Below are positions 1 to 6,810 of a stretch of DNA of 12,015 nucleotides, in pieces. The notes below the pieces were generated by a model that was not told the DNA's origin, did not search any database, and saw only the letters and a list, made by a program, of their open reading frames with translations. The position numbers were made by a program, and so were the translations under genes. The DNA is from Chrysochromulina parva (Eukaryota; Haptophyta; Prymnesiales; Chrysochromulinaceae): positions 1 through 12,015 of the forward strand of contig PJAB01001821.1 of the NCBI GenBank assembly GCA_002887195.1. The letters are read 5' to 3'. The number at the start of each line of letters is the position of its first letter. The first letter of the stretch is position 1.

Positions 1-96
1 AGATCACAAAGGACCTCGTAACTCAAAACTCAAGATCACACAGCACCTCTTAACTCACGACTCAAGATCACTCAGCAACTCTTAACTCATCCCAAC
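1..96. repeat. 32-bp tandem repeat, three degenerate copies
   Basis: Units begin at positions 1, 33 and 65 with the shared start AGATCAC; each continues with a CAGCACCTCTTAACTCA-like core and an ACTCA-rich end. Copies differ at several bases, so the array is old or drifting. It may extend left of the window, because position 1 already falls at the start of a unit. No coding role is visible. Confidence 0.8.
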
Positions 97-350
97 TCAT
101 CTGAATCAAGAGATGCCCTGTTTCCCCGCTGACGAGCGTTGAGTCGCTTGATCCCAGCATCCCAACCGTCGCGCCGATCGGGCGCGGTGGGGGCGGCCAC
201 ATCAGGTTTCACCCTCAGGTGGAATACCTTATGGAAAGCCGCCCGTTCTACCGTACTAGTATCGACTCCGTCTAGGGCCGCTGTGTGTCGCAAGGCGCGC
301 GATGGCGAGCGCGCGCGCGCCGCCCCGCGCGCGAGCAGTGGCTCCGAGGG
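97..350. other. Intergenic stretch without a supported gene
   Basis: Both strands have short overlapping open frames here (about 84 and 92 codons), but neither shows a recognisable motif, and a GC-rich CpG tract (GCGCGCGC near 310-335) keeps frames open by composition. I see no tRNA or rRNA fold. It could be 3' flanking sequence of the ferredoxin-domain gene to its right, or the edge of something outside the window. Confidence 0.5.
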
Positions 351-465
351 TGATCGTCCTCTCATTAGGGTGAGCGTCCTCTCATTAGGGTGAGCGTCCT
401 CTCATTAGGGTGAGCGTCCTCTCATTAGGGTGAGCGTCCTCTCATTGGCCGTCCTCTCATTGGCC
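351..465. repeat. 20-bp minisatellite at the 3' end of the ferredoxin-domain gene
   Basis: The unit TGAGCGTCCTCTCATTAGGG repeats with a strict 20-base period from about 351 to 440. The first copy has one change (TGATCG), and the array ends in two shortened units that read TCCTCTCATTGGCCG. Each full unit holds one TTAGGG. The stop codon of the minus-strand ferredoxin-domain gene (459-457) lies inside the last, shortened unit, so the array would form most of that gene's 3' untranslated region or lie just behind it. Confidence 0.9.
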
Positions 466-1183
466 GTTCTCCTTTTGGCGCGAGGCCTTCCTCGCCGCAG
501 CGGCCGCGAGCACCGCCTTCTCGCGCTCGAGGCGCTCCTCGAAGGCATTCTGCGACTTGCGCCCCTCGCGCACGAAGCCCACCATGCCGAGCACGTTGTT
601 CTTCGCGCCTGCGAGAAAGGATCGGAAAGAAAAGAATCGAGACGACTTCTTCGACTTCGTCATCGTGGCGCGTACGAAGACATCGTATGACTGGTCCGGC
701 GGCATATAAGGCACCTTGACGGTGCAGGTACGAATCCACTGGCCGTCGACACGTACCTCACACGTGCCGCACTCGCCCTTGCCGCACTTGTACTTGATGT
801 ACTGCCCCGCCTGCGCCGCCACCTGGCTGAGTGGCTGGCCAGGCCGCGCCATCGTCGTGAGCGTCTCGTTGCCCTGCATGAAGTTGACCGGGATGGTGCC
901 GTCGAGGCCTACCTTGTCGAAGCCGGCATCTGCCACGCCGCCTTCTGTCTCGGCGAGCGTCTGCGAGCAGCATTGCGAACGCGCCAGTCATTACAAACGG
1001 AGGCGAGGCTGGGACGAGCACGACCACGCTCCAAGGACGCACCTTGCGCCTGTCCCACTTTTTCATCGTGGCGGTCGTAGTGCGTGAGCTGCGGCAGGGG
1101 TACGGCGCGGCGCGCGGCCCCACGCCGAAGGCTGCTGTGGGGACGGCCATCGCCAGCACCAGCGCCAGGGACTTCATTTGCAT
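457..1183 (-). CDS. Plastid-targeted 2Fe-2S ferredoxin-domain protein (two exons)
   Basis: This is a 214-residue protein when exon 1 (1183-1043) is joined to exon 2 (960-457). The N-terminus is a signal peptide (hydrophobic residues about 4-18) with a TAAF cleavage-type site followed by a basic Ser/Thr-rich stretch, the bipartite pattern that sends proteins into complex plastids. The second ATG (1177) would serve equally well. Residues about 72-130 form a Fer2-type fold with cysteines at 106, 111, 114 and 126, the likely 2Fe-2S ligands. The spacing C-x4-C-x2-C-x11-C is shorter than in photosynthetic ferredoxin, whose last gap is near 29, and matches the first cluster of molybdenum-hydroxylase small subunits. 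A basic, Ser/Phe-rich then charged helical tail of about 80 residues follows and has no assigned role. It probably moves electrons in the plastid; the partner is unknown. It is divergent from the protochlorophyllide reductase gene. Confidence 0.8.
961..1042 (-). other. Spliceosomal intron of the ferredoxin-domain gene (82 nt)
   Basis: Read on the minus strand the donor is AAG/GTGCGT and the acceptor is CTGCTCGCAG/ACG. Exon 1 is exactly 47 codons from the first ATG, so the intron is phase 0, and splicing joins the signal-peptide frame to the frame with the cysteine motif without any correction. The alternative upstream acceptor (TCCCAG near 1010) would run at once into TAA, which supports the site chosen. 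Confidence 0.85.
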
Positions 1184-1359
1184 GGGTGATGAAGGCTATT
1201 CACACGACATTGCGATAAATGTAATCTGAGCTTGCCCCACCTCTTCTCATCACGGCGACAATGGCCACTGCACTCACAGACCCTCGAGATGTGATGTCTC
1301 GTTTTCTATCTCGTTGGTGCTCGCAAAATCTTCATTTGCGTTCATCCTTCATCAGCTCG
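1184..1359. promoter_or_regulatory. Shared upstream region of two divergent plastid-protein genes
   Basis: Only 176 bases separate the ATG codons of the ferredoxin-domain gene (minus) and the reductase gene (plus), so both promoters or 5' untranslated regions must lie here or overlap the neighbouring gene. The stretch is AT-richer than the flanking exons and includes GCGATAAATGTAATC near 1213, a weak TATA-like patch. An upstream in-frame ATG at 1261 extends the reductase frame by 33 codons. No firm regulatory motif can be named. Confidence 0.45.
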
Positions 1360-2820
1360 ATGCCCCGCGCGTCGCTGGCTCTGCTCGCGCTCCTCGTTCT
1401 CGATGGCGCCGTCGCCTTCAAGTGGATGTCCAAGATCCCCACCCTGCAGGATCAGCTCAACCAGCAGAAGGCACAGCAAAAGTTTGGCAACAAGAAGCTC
1501 GTTGTAATTACGGGCACGTCCTCGGGCCTCGGGCGCAAGACGGCGCGCACGCTGGTGCAGACGGGCAAGTACCACGTCGTGGGCGCGGTGCGCGACCTCG
1601 ACAAACAAAGCGTCATCGCCGAGCTCGACGAGCTCGACCCGAACAGCTTCACGCCGATGTACTGCGAGCTCAACTCCTTCGAGTCGGTGCGCTCCTTTTG
1701 CAAGGAGTTGCAAGAATTCAAGGCGGGCAAGCCGGTGGACCGGCTGATCTGCAACGCCGCCGTGTACCAGCCCTCGCTTCCGTACGCCAAGTGGAGCGTC
1801 GATGGCCACGAGCAGCAGATGCAGATCAACTACCTCTCCCACTTCCTGATGACCTCGCTGCTGCTCGAGGACATGTCGCTCGCCCCCGACCCTCGTGTGA
1901 TCATGGTAGGCTCGGTGACGGGGAATGACAACACCGTGGGCGGCGGCGGCGTGTACCCGATCGCCGACCTCAAGCAGCTCGCCGGCCTGAAGGCGGGTGC
2001 TAAGAACCCGGTCGCCATGTTCGACGGGTACAACTTTGACGGCGCGAAGGCGTACAAGGACTCGAAGCTCTGCCTGATGATGACGTCCAATCTGCTGCAC
2101 GACAAGTACCACAAGCAGACGGGGATCGCGTTCAGCTCGATCTATCCGGGGTGCATCGCCGAGTCGCCCCTCTTCCGCGAGAAGCGCCCCTGGTTCCGTA
2201 AATACTTCCCCATCTTCATGAAGTACATCACTGGCGGCTTCGTCGGGGAGGAGGAGGCAGGCATGCGCTTGTTCCAGGTGGCGCACGACCCGCGCTGCGC
2301 CAAGAGCGGGGTGTACTGGTCGTGGAACGGCGGGCCGCGCGAGGGGCGTGGCGCTGAGGCCCTCGAGAAAGACGGCCAGATCCTTGGGAGCGGCGGCGCG
2401 GGCGGCGGCTGGGACTCGATCTACGAGAACGACCAGAGTGACAAGGTCCTCAATCGAGAGACGGCGGCGGACCTGTTCAGGCTCTCGAGCGCCGTGGTGG
2501 GCGCCGAGTGGCCGGCAGCGAACCAGCCCAAGGCGCCGTGCCCCGTGCTCTCCCTGATGGGTACCATCACAGAGATGATCTATCAGCCAGAGGAGATGAA
2601 GCGCAGGCAGCCGGCGCCGGGCAACGTCGCCATCGCGACGAGCATGAGCCCACCGCAGGCGGAGGCGGAGGCGGAGGCGCTCGCGCCAACGCTCGCGCTG
2701 CCCTCGCTCTCGGCTCCGTCACAGGTGGCGGCGGCGGTGCCCCTCAACGATATAGTCGCCGCGAGTGGTCTGAGCGCCAAAGTGGCCGCGGCAACGCCCA
2801 CGACAACGCCCAGCGCGTAA
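1360..2820 (+). CDS. POR: Light-dependent NADPH:protochlorophyllide oxidoreductase
   Basis: This enzyme reduces protochlorophyllide to chlorophyllide with NADPH and light in the plastid. The frame chosen gives 486 residues. Residues 1-20 form a signal peptide ending GAVAF, followed by a short transit-like segment. The short-chain-dehydrogenase core starts with the nucleotide-binding motif TGTSSGLG (51-58). It continues with CNAAVY (131-136), the catalytic pair Tyr232 and Lys236 in AYKDSK, and the POR-typical YPGCIAESPLFRE (262-274). A GEEEAG segment (296-301) and the C-terminal region to about residue 410 also fit the family. The last 70 or so residues are an Ala/Pro/Thr/Glu-rich extension that usual PORs lack. 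An ATG at 1261 is in frame, but its 33 extra residues would bury the signal peptide, so the ATG at 1360 is preferred. No intron is needed. Confidence 0.95.
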   Translation: MPRASLALLALLVLDGAVAFKWMSKIPTLQDQLNQQKAQQKFGNKKLVVITGTSSGLGRKTARTLVQTGKYHVVGAVRDLDKQSVIAELDELDPNSFTPMYCELNSFESVRSFCKELQEFKAGKPVDRLICNAAVYQPSLPYAKWSVDGHEQQMQINYLSHFLMTSLLLEDMSLAPDPRVIMVGSVTGNDNTVGGGGVYPIADLKQLAGLKAGAKNPVAMFDGYNFDGAKAYKDSKLCLMMTSNLLHDKYHKQTGIAFSSIYPGCIAESPLFREKRPWFRKYFPIFMKYITGGFVGEEEAGMRLFQVAHDPRCAKSGVYWSWNGGPREGRGAEALEKDGQILGSGGAGGGWDSIYENDQSDKVLNRETAADLFRLSSAVVGAEWPAANQPKAPCPVLSLMGTITEMIYQPEEMKRRQPAPGNVAIATSMSPPQAEAEAEALAPTLALPSLSAPSQVAAAVPLNDIVAASGLSAKVAAATPTTTPSA

Positions 2821-3394
2821 GGGTAGGGCCGACGACAGTAGGTGTCGACGGTGCCAGCTCACAAGCTCACCATATTGCGCGTGCTTCCGTCCAAGCATCG
2901 GCCGCGGGACGTGCGTTCGGTCGCCATGGCGCCGTGCGCGGCGTTGGGCGAGTGGACGCGGGACGGTCTGGCGGGCGTGTCTCCATTCTCTCCTTCGGGA
3001 TGCCCTCGCCACGAGCCTGTCCGTCACGGCCGTGACCATATCCACAGGTTAGCCCTTTATTCCATATTCTTGCGCATGGATGTTCCCTGGATGCATGGAC
3101 CATCGATATTATTAAGTCGTCAGTGTTATGTCGCCCGATGATGCGATGAAGCCGAAAAAGTCCTGCGGGGACGCGCGCGCGGACGCTCCGCCTCCGGCGC
3201 CGGAAGAGTGACCGCCCGGGTACACAGTAGTTTCCAGCCTCCGGGTTCAGAATACAATACCGTATCGGATACGTCTCGCGTGAGCAGTCCAACCCAACCG
3301 GGGCCACATATCCTCTCATCTGAGGTTCGTGTACACACTCTCATATCGACGTGTCCGTGTGCCGCTCATGGTGCCGCTCAAGCTAAGCCGAGTT
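2821..3394. other. Intergenic region between convergent genes
   Basis: It separates the stop codons of the reductase gene (plus) and the DOT1-like gene (minus), so it should contain both 3' untranslated regions and polyadenylation sites. I find no RNA gene, no clear hairpin terminator and no protein-coding frame with recognisable motifs. Short frames present on both strands are of low information. A CGCGCG-rich patch near 3170-3200 precedes a more AT-rich part. Confidence 0.6.
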
Positions 3395-6300
3395 TCAGCG
3401 CGGTGCAAAGCGCAGGTTGGCGTACACGATCGGGGAGTAGCTCTCGTGACCGGTGGTCTTAACCCGCAGCTTAGCGACTGGGTACACATTGTCGAGGCCG
3501 TGCTCAGCCCATTCGGAGGGAGATCGATATGAGACGAAGATGCGGAAGGGCGAGCGCCGTAGTAGCAGTGCGAGTGCGCGCAGGGTGGTGGGCGAGAAGA
3601 CGCGATCGAAGCAGTACACGTGGGTAAAGTTGAGATCATGACCCACCGTCGAATCGCCAAAATGGAACTCGATGAGGCTGAGCGGGCTGTCGCGTGACGT
3701 GGCGAGCTCGTGGGAGGAGACGGTGTCGAGCGGCAGCGGCCCGAGATCCCTCCGAGATCCCTCCGAGATCCCTCCGAGCGGCGGCGGCCCGGGTGCAAGC
3801 ACGCTCGCCGCCATCGGCATCTCCTCGTCTGCAGCGTCCACGACGTCCTCCTGTGCCGCTGCCGCGCCCACGGCTTCGGAAGGGGGCTCCTTGCCCATGG
3901 CTTCGGAAGGGGGCTCCTTGCCCATGGCTTCGGAAGGGGGCTCCGCGCCCATGGCTTCGGTAGGGGGCTCCTCGCTCACGGCTTCGGTAGGGGGCTCCTC
4001 GCTCACGGCTTCGGTAGGGGGCTCCTCGCTCACGGCTTCGGAAGGGGGCTCCTCGGTGGCTCCACAGGTTGCTCCCGGTGGCTCCTCGGCATCATCGGTG
4101 GCTCTCACATCGGTGGCTGGTTTGGGTCGCCCCTTGGCTATGCCTTTGGAGCCGCGCCGGCGGCTGCTGGCGCCGCCGGCCGCGGCTTTGCCTCCCTTTG
4201 GTGGCGAGGCAGCGCCGAGGTGCTTGTCCGGGGAGAGGAGTAACTCAACCTTGGCCTCCTGCAGCGCGTGCTCTGCGATCTCATGCCGGGAGATGACGCA
4301 CTCGATGCCCACGCACCGCACATGGTTCTCGAGAGCGACGTGGGCAACCACCTTGCCATAGCCCGAGCCTACATCGACCAAGGACGTCCCCTCCCCGACT
4401 AGGTCGAAGGAGGCGCACCACGGCGCCCCCGGCCGCAACCTCTCGAGAGCACTGCTGCGCATGTTGGCGAGGAGGATGCAAAGCTTGGCCACCGAGCCCT
4501 GGGTCAGCTCGCCGTACCCCTCCGATCCCCGCGTGTTGCCGCCGAGGCCATAGGGCACTTCCTCTCTACGTTCCTCGGGGACACCAGCCGCGTGATGGAC
4601 CGTCGGAGTCACCTTGAGGCCGTTCCATTGCAACGGGCCGGTGCCGCCGGCGCCACCACCACCGCCGCTGCCGCCGCCGCCGCTGCCGCCTGCGCGCGCG
4701 CCGCGCGCGCCCGCCTCGTCGAGGGAAGCGTCGTAGTCCGATGTGAGGCCCCAGTCGAGGTACGACCAGCGCTCGATCGAGCGATAGAGCAGCTTAAGGA
4801 GAGGCATGCGTGCGGAGGGCCCGATCGCTTGCACATCTATCACTGGCACCGGCCTCGTGCGCCAGCCCGAGCCGCCGATCATGACGCCGCCGCCGTCTGT
4901 GCCGCCGCCATCAGCCGTGCCGCCGTCGTCGGCAACGGTGGCGGCGGGGGCGGCGGGGGCGGGAACGAGGGTTGAGGGCGCGCGGGAGGGGGCGAGGGCG
5001 TAGGACGATAGCAACGCAGACGAAGGCGGCGGCGCACAGAGACGAATCAACTCGCCGCCATAACGTGACGTCGTGCGCGCCACCGCCGCCCGCGTCGCCT
5101 CCGCCGCGCCCGCCGCCGCGCCCGCCGCCGCCTCCTCCGTCTCGTCCCTGCCTTCCTCCCCGCCTTCATCCCTGCCTTCCTCCTTGCCTTCCTCCCCTCC
5201 GTGCGCCCTGCCCTGATCGGCCAGCAGCTCACGGGCCCAAGTGGGCCACGCGCTGAGAGCGGCGGACTCTTCGGCAGTCGCGCCGGCGAGAATGGCATCG
5301 AGGGCCTCGCGCGAGGGCGCTGCCGAAGGCGGCTCATGTCGAAGCCACGCCGCGATCGCGTCGAGGGTCAGAGGCTCAGACCCATGAAGTCGCAGCGCCG
5401 CACGTACGATCGGAGCGTCCCACTCGAGCGTGAGCCACGTGTCGCTCAACTCGCGCTGCAACGGAGAGAGAGCCGGACTCGTCGCGAGGAGCTTGGTCAC
5501 GCGTGCTGTCGCGCCCTCGGTGCTGAGCTGGCGGGAGCGGCGCAGGTGCAGTGCTTGCACGACCTCGTGGTATAGCGTGGGCTGGTGCATGCACGCCTCG
5601 CGCAGCCGGAGCAGCCAGCACGCCGCGGAGTACGTCGCGGCTGGACGCCCGTCCGCAGCCGCAGTCGCGGCCGCCACCTCCGCCGCCTCGGTAGTCATCA
5701 TCGCCGCCCAGTTGACCACCGCGGCAAGGTCCTCCTCGTCGTCCTCCTCGTCTTCCGCCTCGACCTTCTCCTCCTTCGCCTCGACCTTTTCATCCTCCGC
5801 CGCCTCGTTGCAGGGCTCGTCGGCCGTGCCAGCGACTTCATCGTCGTCGGGAGAAGGTTCGTTGGTGGACGAGCATTGCGTCGGCGACTCTTCGCTTACT
5901 ACGCACGGAGGCTGCGCATGCAGCTTCACTGCCATCCCAGCAGCGGCCTCGCCCTCCTCGTCGTCCTTCTCGTCCTCAACGTCGTCATCGTCCATCGGAT
6001 CCGCTGGAGCTGCTGCCGCCAGTGCCTTCCTGGTGGCAGGAGGTGGTCGCTTCTTGGCCGAGCGGCTCGCGCCGGCGGCCTCGACCTTGCCCCGCTTGTG
6101 CGATGCCTTGGACTCCGCCGGAGCCAATTGAGAAGCAACGGCAGACACAGCCGCAGGCACCAAGACGGGCCGCCGTCGACGGCTCGAGCTCACCTCAAAC
6201 ACACACGGGCCTGGGTGGTACTCCTTGAGGATACAGCCCATCGGCCCACCGCAGACGTAGTACGCATTCTCCTCCTCCCACGAAACCCTCGTCTCCCCAA

Positions 6301-6424
6301 GCTCGCAGTGCCCGACCAAAAGCTGCGCGTCTGAGCCCGACATGAGACCGTGCTCGCTCGCGGCGTGGACGTCGAGTGAGTTGTCGAGTGCCGCGCGCAA
6401 ACTTCTCGTTTTCCCACAGTACAT
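3395..6424 (-). CDS. DOT1-like methyltransferase with Cys/His motif and PAH-like segment
   Basis: This is a large protein of about 1009 residues from the ATG at 6424; an ATG at 6343 giving 982 residues is also plausible. In order it has a Cys/His cluster (C58, C64, H70, C74), a possible zinc site followed by a basic RRRR tract, and then Lys/Arg-rich and strongly acidic stretches (about 110-250). A helical segment (about 262-325) resembles a Sin3 paired amphipathic helix. A further helical region, Gly- and Glu-rich linkers and a class I methyltransferase core complete it. The core has SAM motif I VDVGSGYGK (683-691) and an acidic GIE at 706-708, then about 180 low-complexity residues, then IEFHFGD (918-924) and HVYCFDRVFSP (935-945). 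The order of motifs fits DOT1 histone-lysine methyltransferases. The usual Asn-Asn-Phe of DOT1 is replaced by YCF, so substrate and activity are uncertain. A nuclear role is inferred. Confidence 0.75.
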   Translation of the reverse strand: MYCGKTRSLRAALDNSLDVHAASEHGLMSGSDAQLLVGHCELGETRVSWEEENAYYVCGGPMGCILKEYHPGPCVFEVSSSRRRRPVLVPAAVSAVASQLAPAESKASHKRGKVEAAGASRSAKKRPPPATRKALAAAAPADPMDDDDVEDEKDDEEGEAAAGMAVKLHAQPPCVVSEESPTQCSSTNEPSPDDDEVAGTADEPCNEAAEDEKVEAKEEKVEAEDEEDDEEDLAAVVNWAAMMTTEAAEVAAATAAADGRPAATYSAACWLLRLREACMHQPTLYHEVVQALHLRRSRQLSTEGATARVTKLLATSPALSPLQRELSDTWLTLEWDAPIVRAALRLHGSEPLTLDAIAAWLRHEPPSAAPSREALDAILAGATAEESAALSAWPTWARELLADQGRAHGGEEGKEEGRDEGGEEGRDETEEAAAGAAAGAAEATRAAVARTTSRYGGELIRLCAPPPSSALLSSYALAPSRAPSTLVPAPAAPAATVADDGGTADGGGTDGGGVMIGGSGWRTRPVPVIDVQAIGPSARMPLLKLLYRSIERWSYLDWGLTSDYDASLDEAGARGARAGGSGGGGSGGGGGAGGTGPLQWNGLKVTPTVHHAAGVPEERREEVPYGLGGNTRGSEGYGELTQGSVAKLCILLANMRSSALERLRPGAPWCASFDLVGEGTSLVDVGSGYGKVVAHVALENHVRCVGIECVISRHEIAEHALQEAKVELLLSPDKHLGAASPPKGGKAAAGGASSRRRGSKGIAKGRPKPATDVRATDDAEEPPGATCGATEEPPSEAVSEEPPTEAVSEEPPTEAVSEEPPTEAMGAEPPSEAMGKEPPSEAMGKEPPSEAVGAAAAQEDVVDAADEEMPMAASVLAPGPPPLGGISEGSRRDLGPLPLDTVSSHELATSRDSPLSLIEFHFGDSTVGHDLNFTHVYCFDRVFSPTTLRALALLLRRSPFRIFVSYRSPSEWAEHGLDNVYPVAKLRVKTTGHESYSPIVYANLRFAPR
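3743..3775. repeat. 11-bp perfect tandem repeat, three copies, inside the DOT1-like gene
   Basis: The unit GAGATCCCTCC occurs three times in a row without change. Because 11 is not a multiple of three, the same unit is translated in all three frames of the minus strand, giving 11 residues (GGISEGSRRDL). The full array of 33 bases keeps the gene in frame. It lies just before the last third of the methyltransferase core. Confidence 0.95.
3873..4061. repeat. 27-bp coding minisatellite, seven copies
   Basis: Copies start at 3873, 3900, 3927, 3954, 3981, 4008 and 4035, each beginning GCTTCGG(A/T)AGGGGGCTCC on the plus strand. On the minus strand they encode a nine-residue repeat of the type EEPPTEAVS or KEPPSEAMG. 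The period is a multiple of three, so gain or loss of copies keeps the frame. Variants are clustered: neighbouring copies are most alike, as expected from slippage or unequal exchange. The array sits in the insertion that splits the methyltransferase core. Confidence 0.95.
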
Positions 6425-6810
6425 TGAGACCAAACCTCGAAAATACCACAAGCCCCTACCACAAGCCACTTTCAATTTGAACGGCCACTAAACCACAGTC
6501 ATCCGAGGATGGGCTTTGTGGTATTTATCGAGCGTTGTGAAAAGCCGGGAAAGGGCAGTGTTTTGCATGGTGTAGTGGCTGGTCGGTTCAACCTTGTGTG
6601 TCGATTCAACTGACCCTTTCTCAAACTAGCCAATGAACTTTGAAATTGGCTAGTGATGAATTGCTGACAGATGACATACATGCGTGATCACAATACATTC
6701 GTCACCTCATGGATGGACTTGAGTGACTGCATGCGAACATGCGCCATGTGCCGTTCGCTTCCCGCCCGCGGAGCACCTCAACTTCGTACAATCGTACTTC
6801 GTCGCGTGGG
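6425..6810. other. Upstream region of the DOT1-like gene and 3' flank of the dioxygenase gene
   Basis: This stretch is clearly AT-richer than the genes around it. It should carry the promoter and 5' untranslated region of the DOT1-like gene (minus) and the 3' end of the phytanoyl-dioxygenase-like transcript. Near 6450-6470 are two direct copies of TACCACAAGCC. The plus-strand text CTTTGTGGTATTTATCGAG near 6515 is an imperfect inverted copy of minus-strand text near 6455-6436. No coding frame with motifs is seen. Confidence 0.5.
6625..6654. repeat. Perfect 10-bp inverted repeat
   Basis: The arms ACTAGCCAAT (6625-6634) and ATTGGCTAGT (6645-6654) are exact reverse complements around the 10-base loop GAACTTTGAA, itself close to palindromic. 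The arms include CCAAT/ATTGG, the core bound by NF-Y-type factors, so this could be a protein-binding site upstream of the DOT1-like gene as well as a hairpin. That role is inference. Confidence 0.6.

Noticed and set aside
87..365. Small protein gene on the minus strand (92 codons)
   Set aside because: An overlapping frame of similar size is open on the other strand, no motif is seen, and part of the frame runs through the 20-bp repeats and a CpG run.
361..440. Telomere or interstitial telomere tract
   Set aside because: TTAGGG occurs only once per 20-bp unit and never in direct TTAGGG runs, so it is an ordinary minisatellite on present evidence.
1261..1359. Use of the upstream ATG at 1261 as the POR start
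   Set aside because: The 33 extra residues precede an ideal signal peptide that begins at 1360 and would hide it; a conserved plastid protein of this lineage should start with that signal.
1342..2286. 314-codon open frame on the minus strand
   Set aside because: It lies fully antisense to the POR gene, whose motifs are certain. The frame is open because of GC-rich codon bias, and its translation shows no known motif.
3873..4061. CRISPR-like array
   Set aside because: The 27-bp units are contiguous with no spacers, translate in frame as a nine-residue repeat, and the DNA is eukaryotic.
3672..4361. 229-codon plus-strand frame rich in Ser/Gly repeats
   Set aside because: It is the antisense of the 27-bp coding repeats in the DOT1-like gene; the minus-strand frame continues into conserved methyltransferase motifs on both sides.
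6425..6475. Start of the DOT1-like gene at 6475
   Set aside because: The codon there is TTG on the minus strand; the first true ATG in frame is at 6424.
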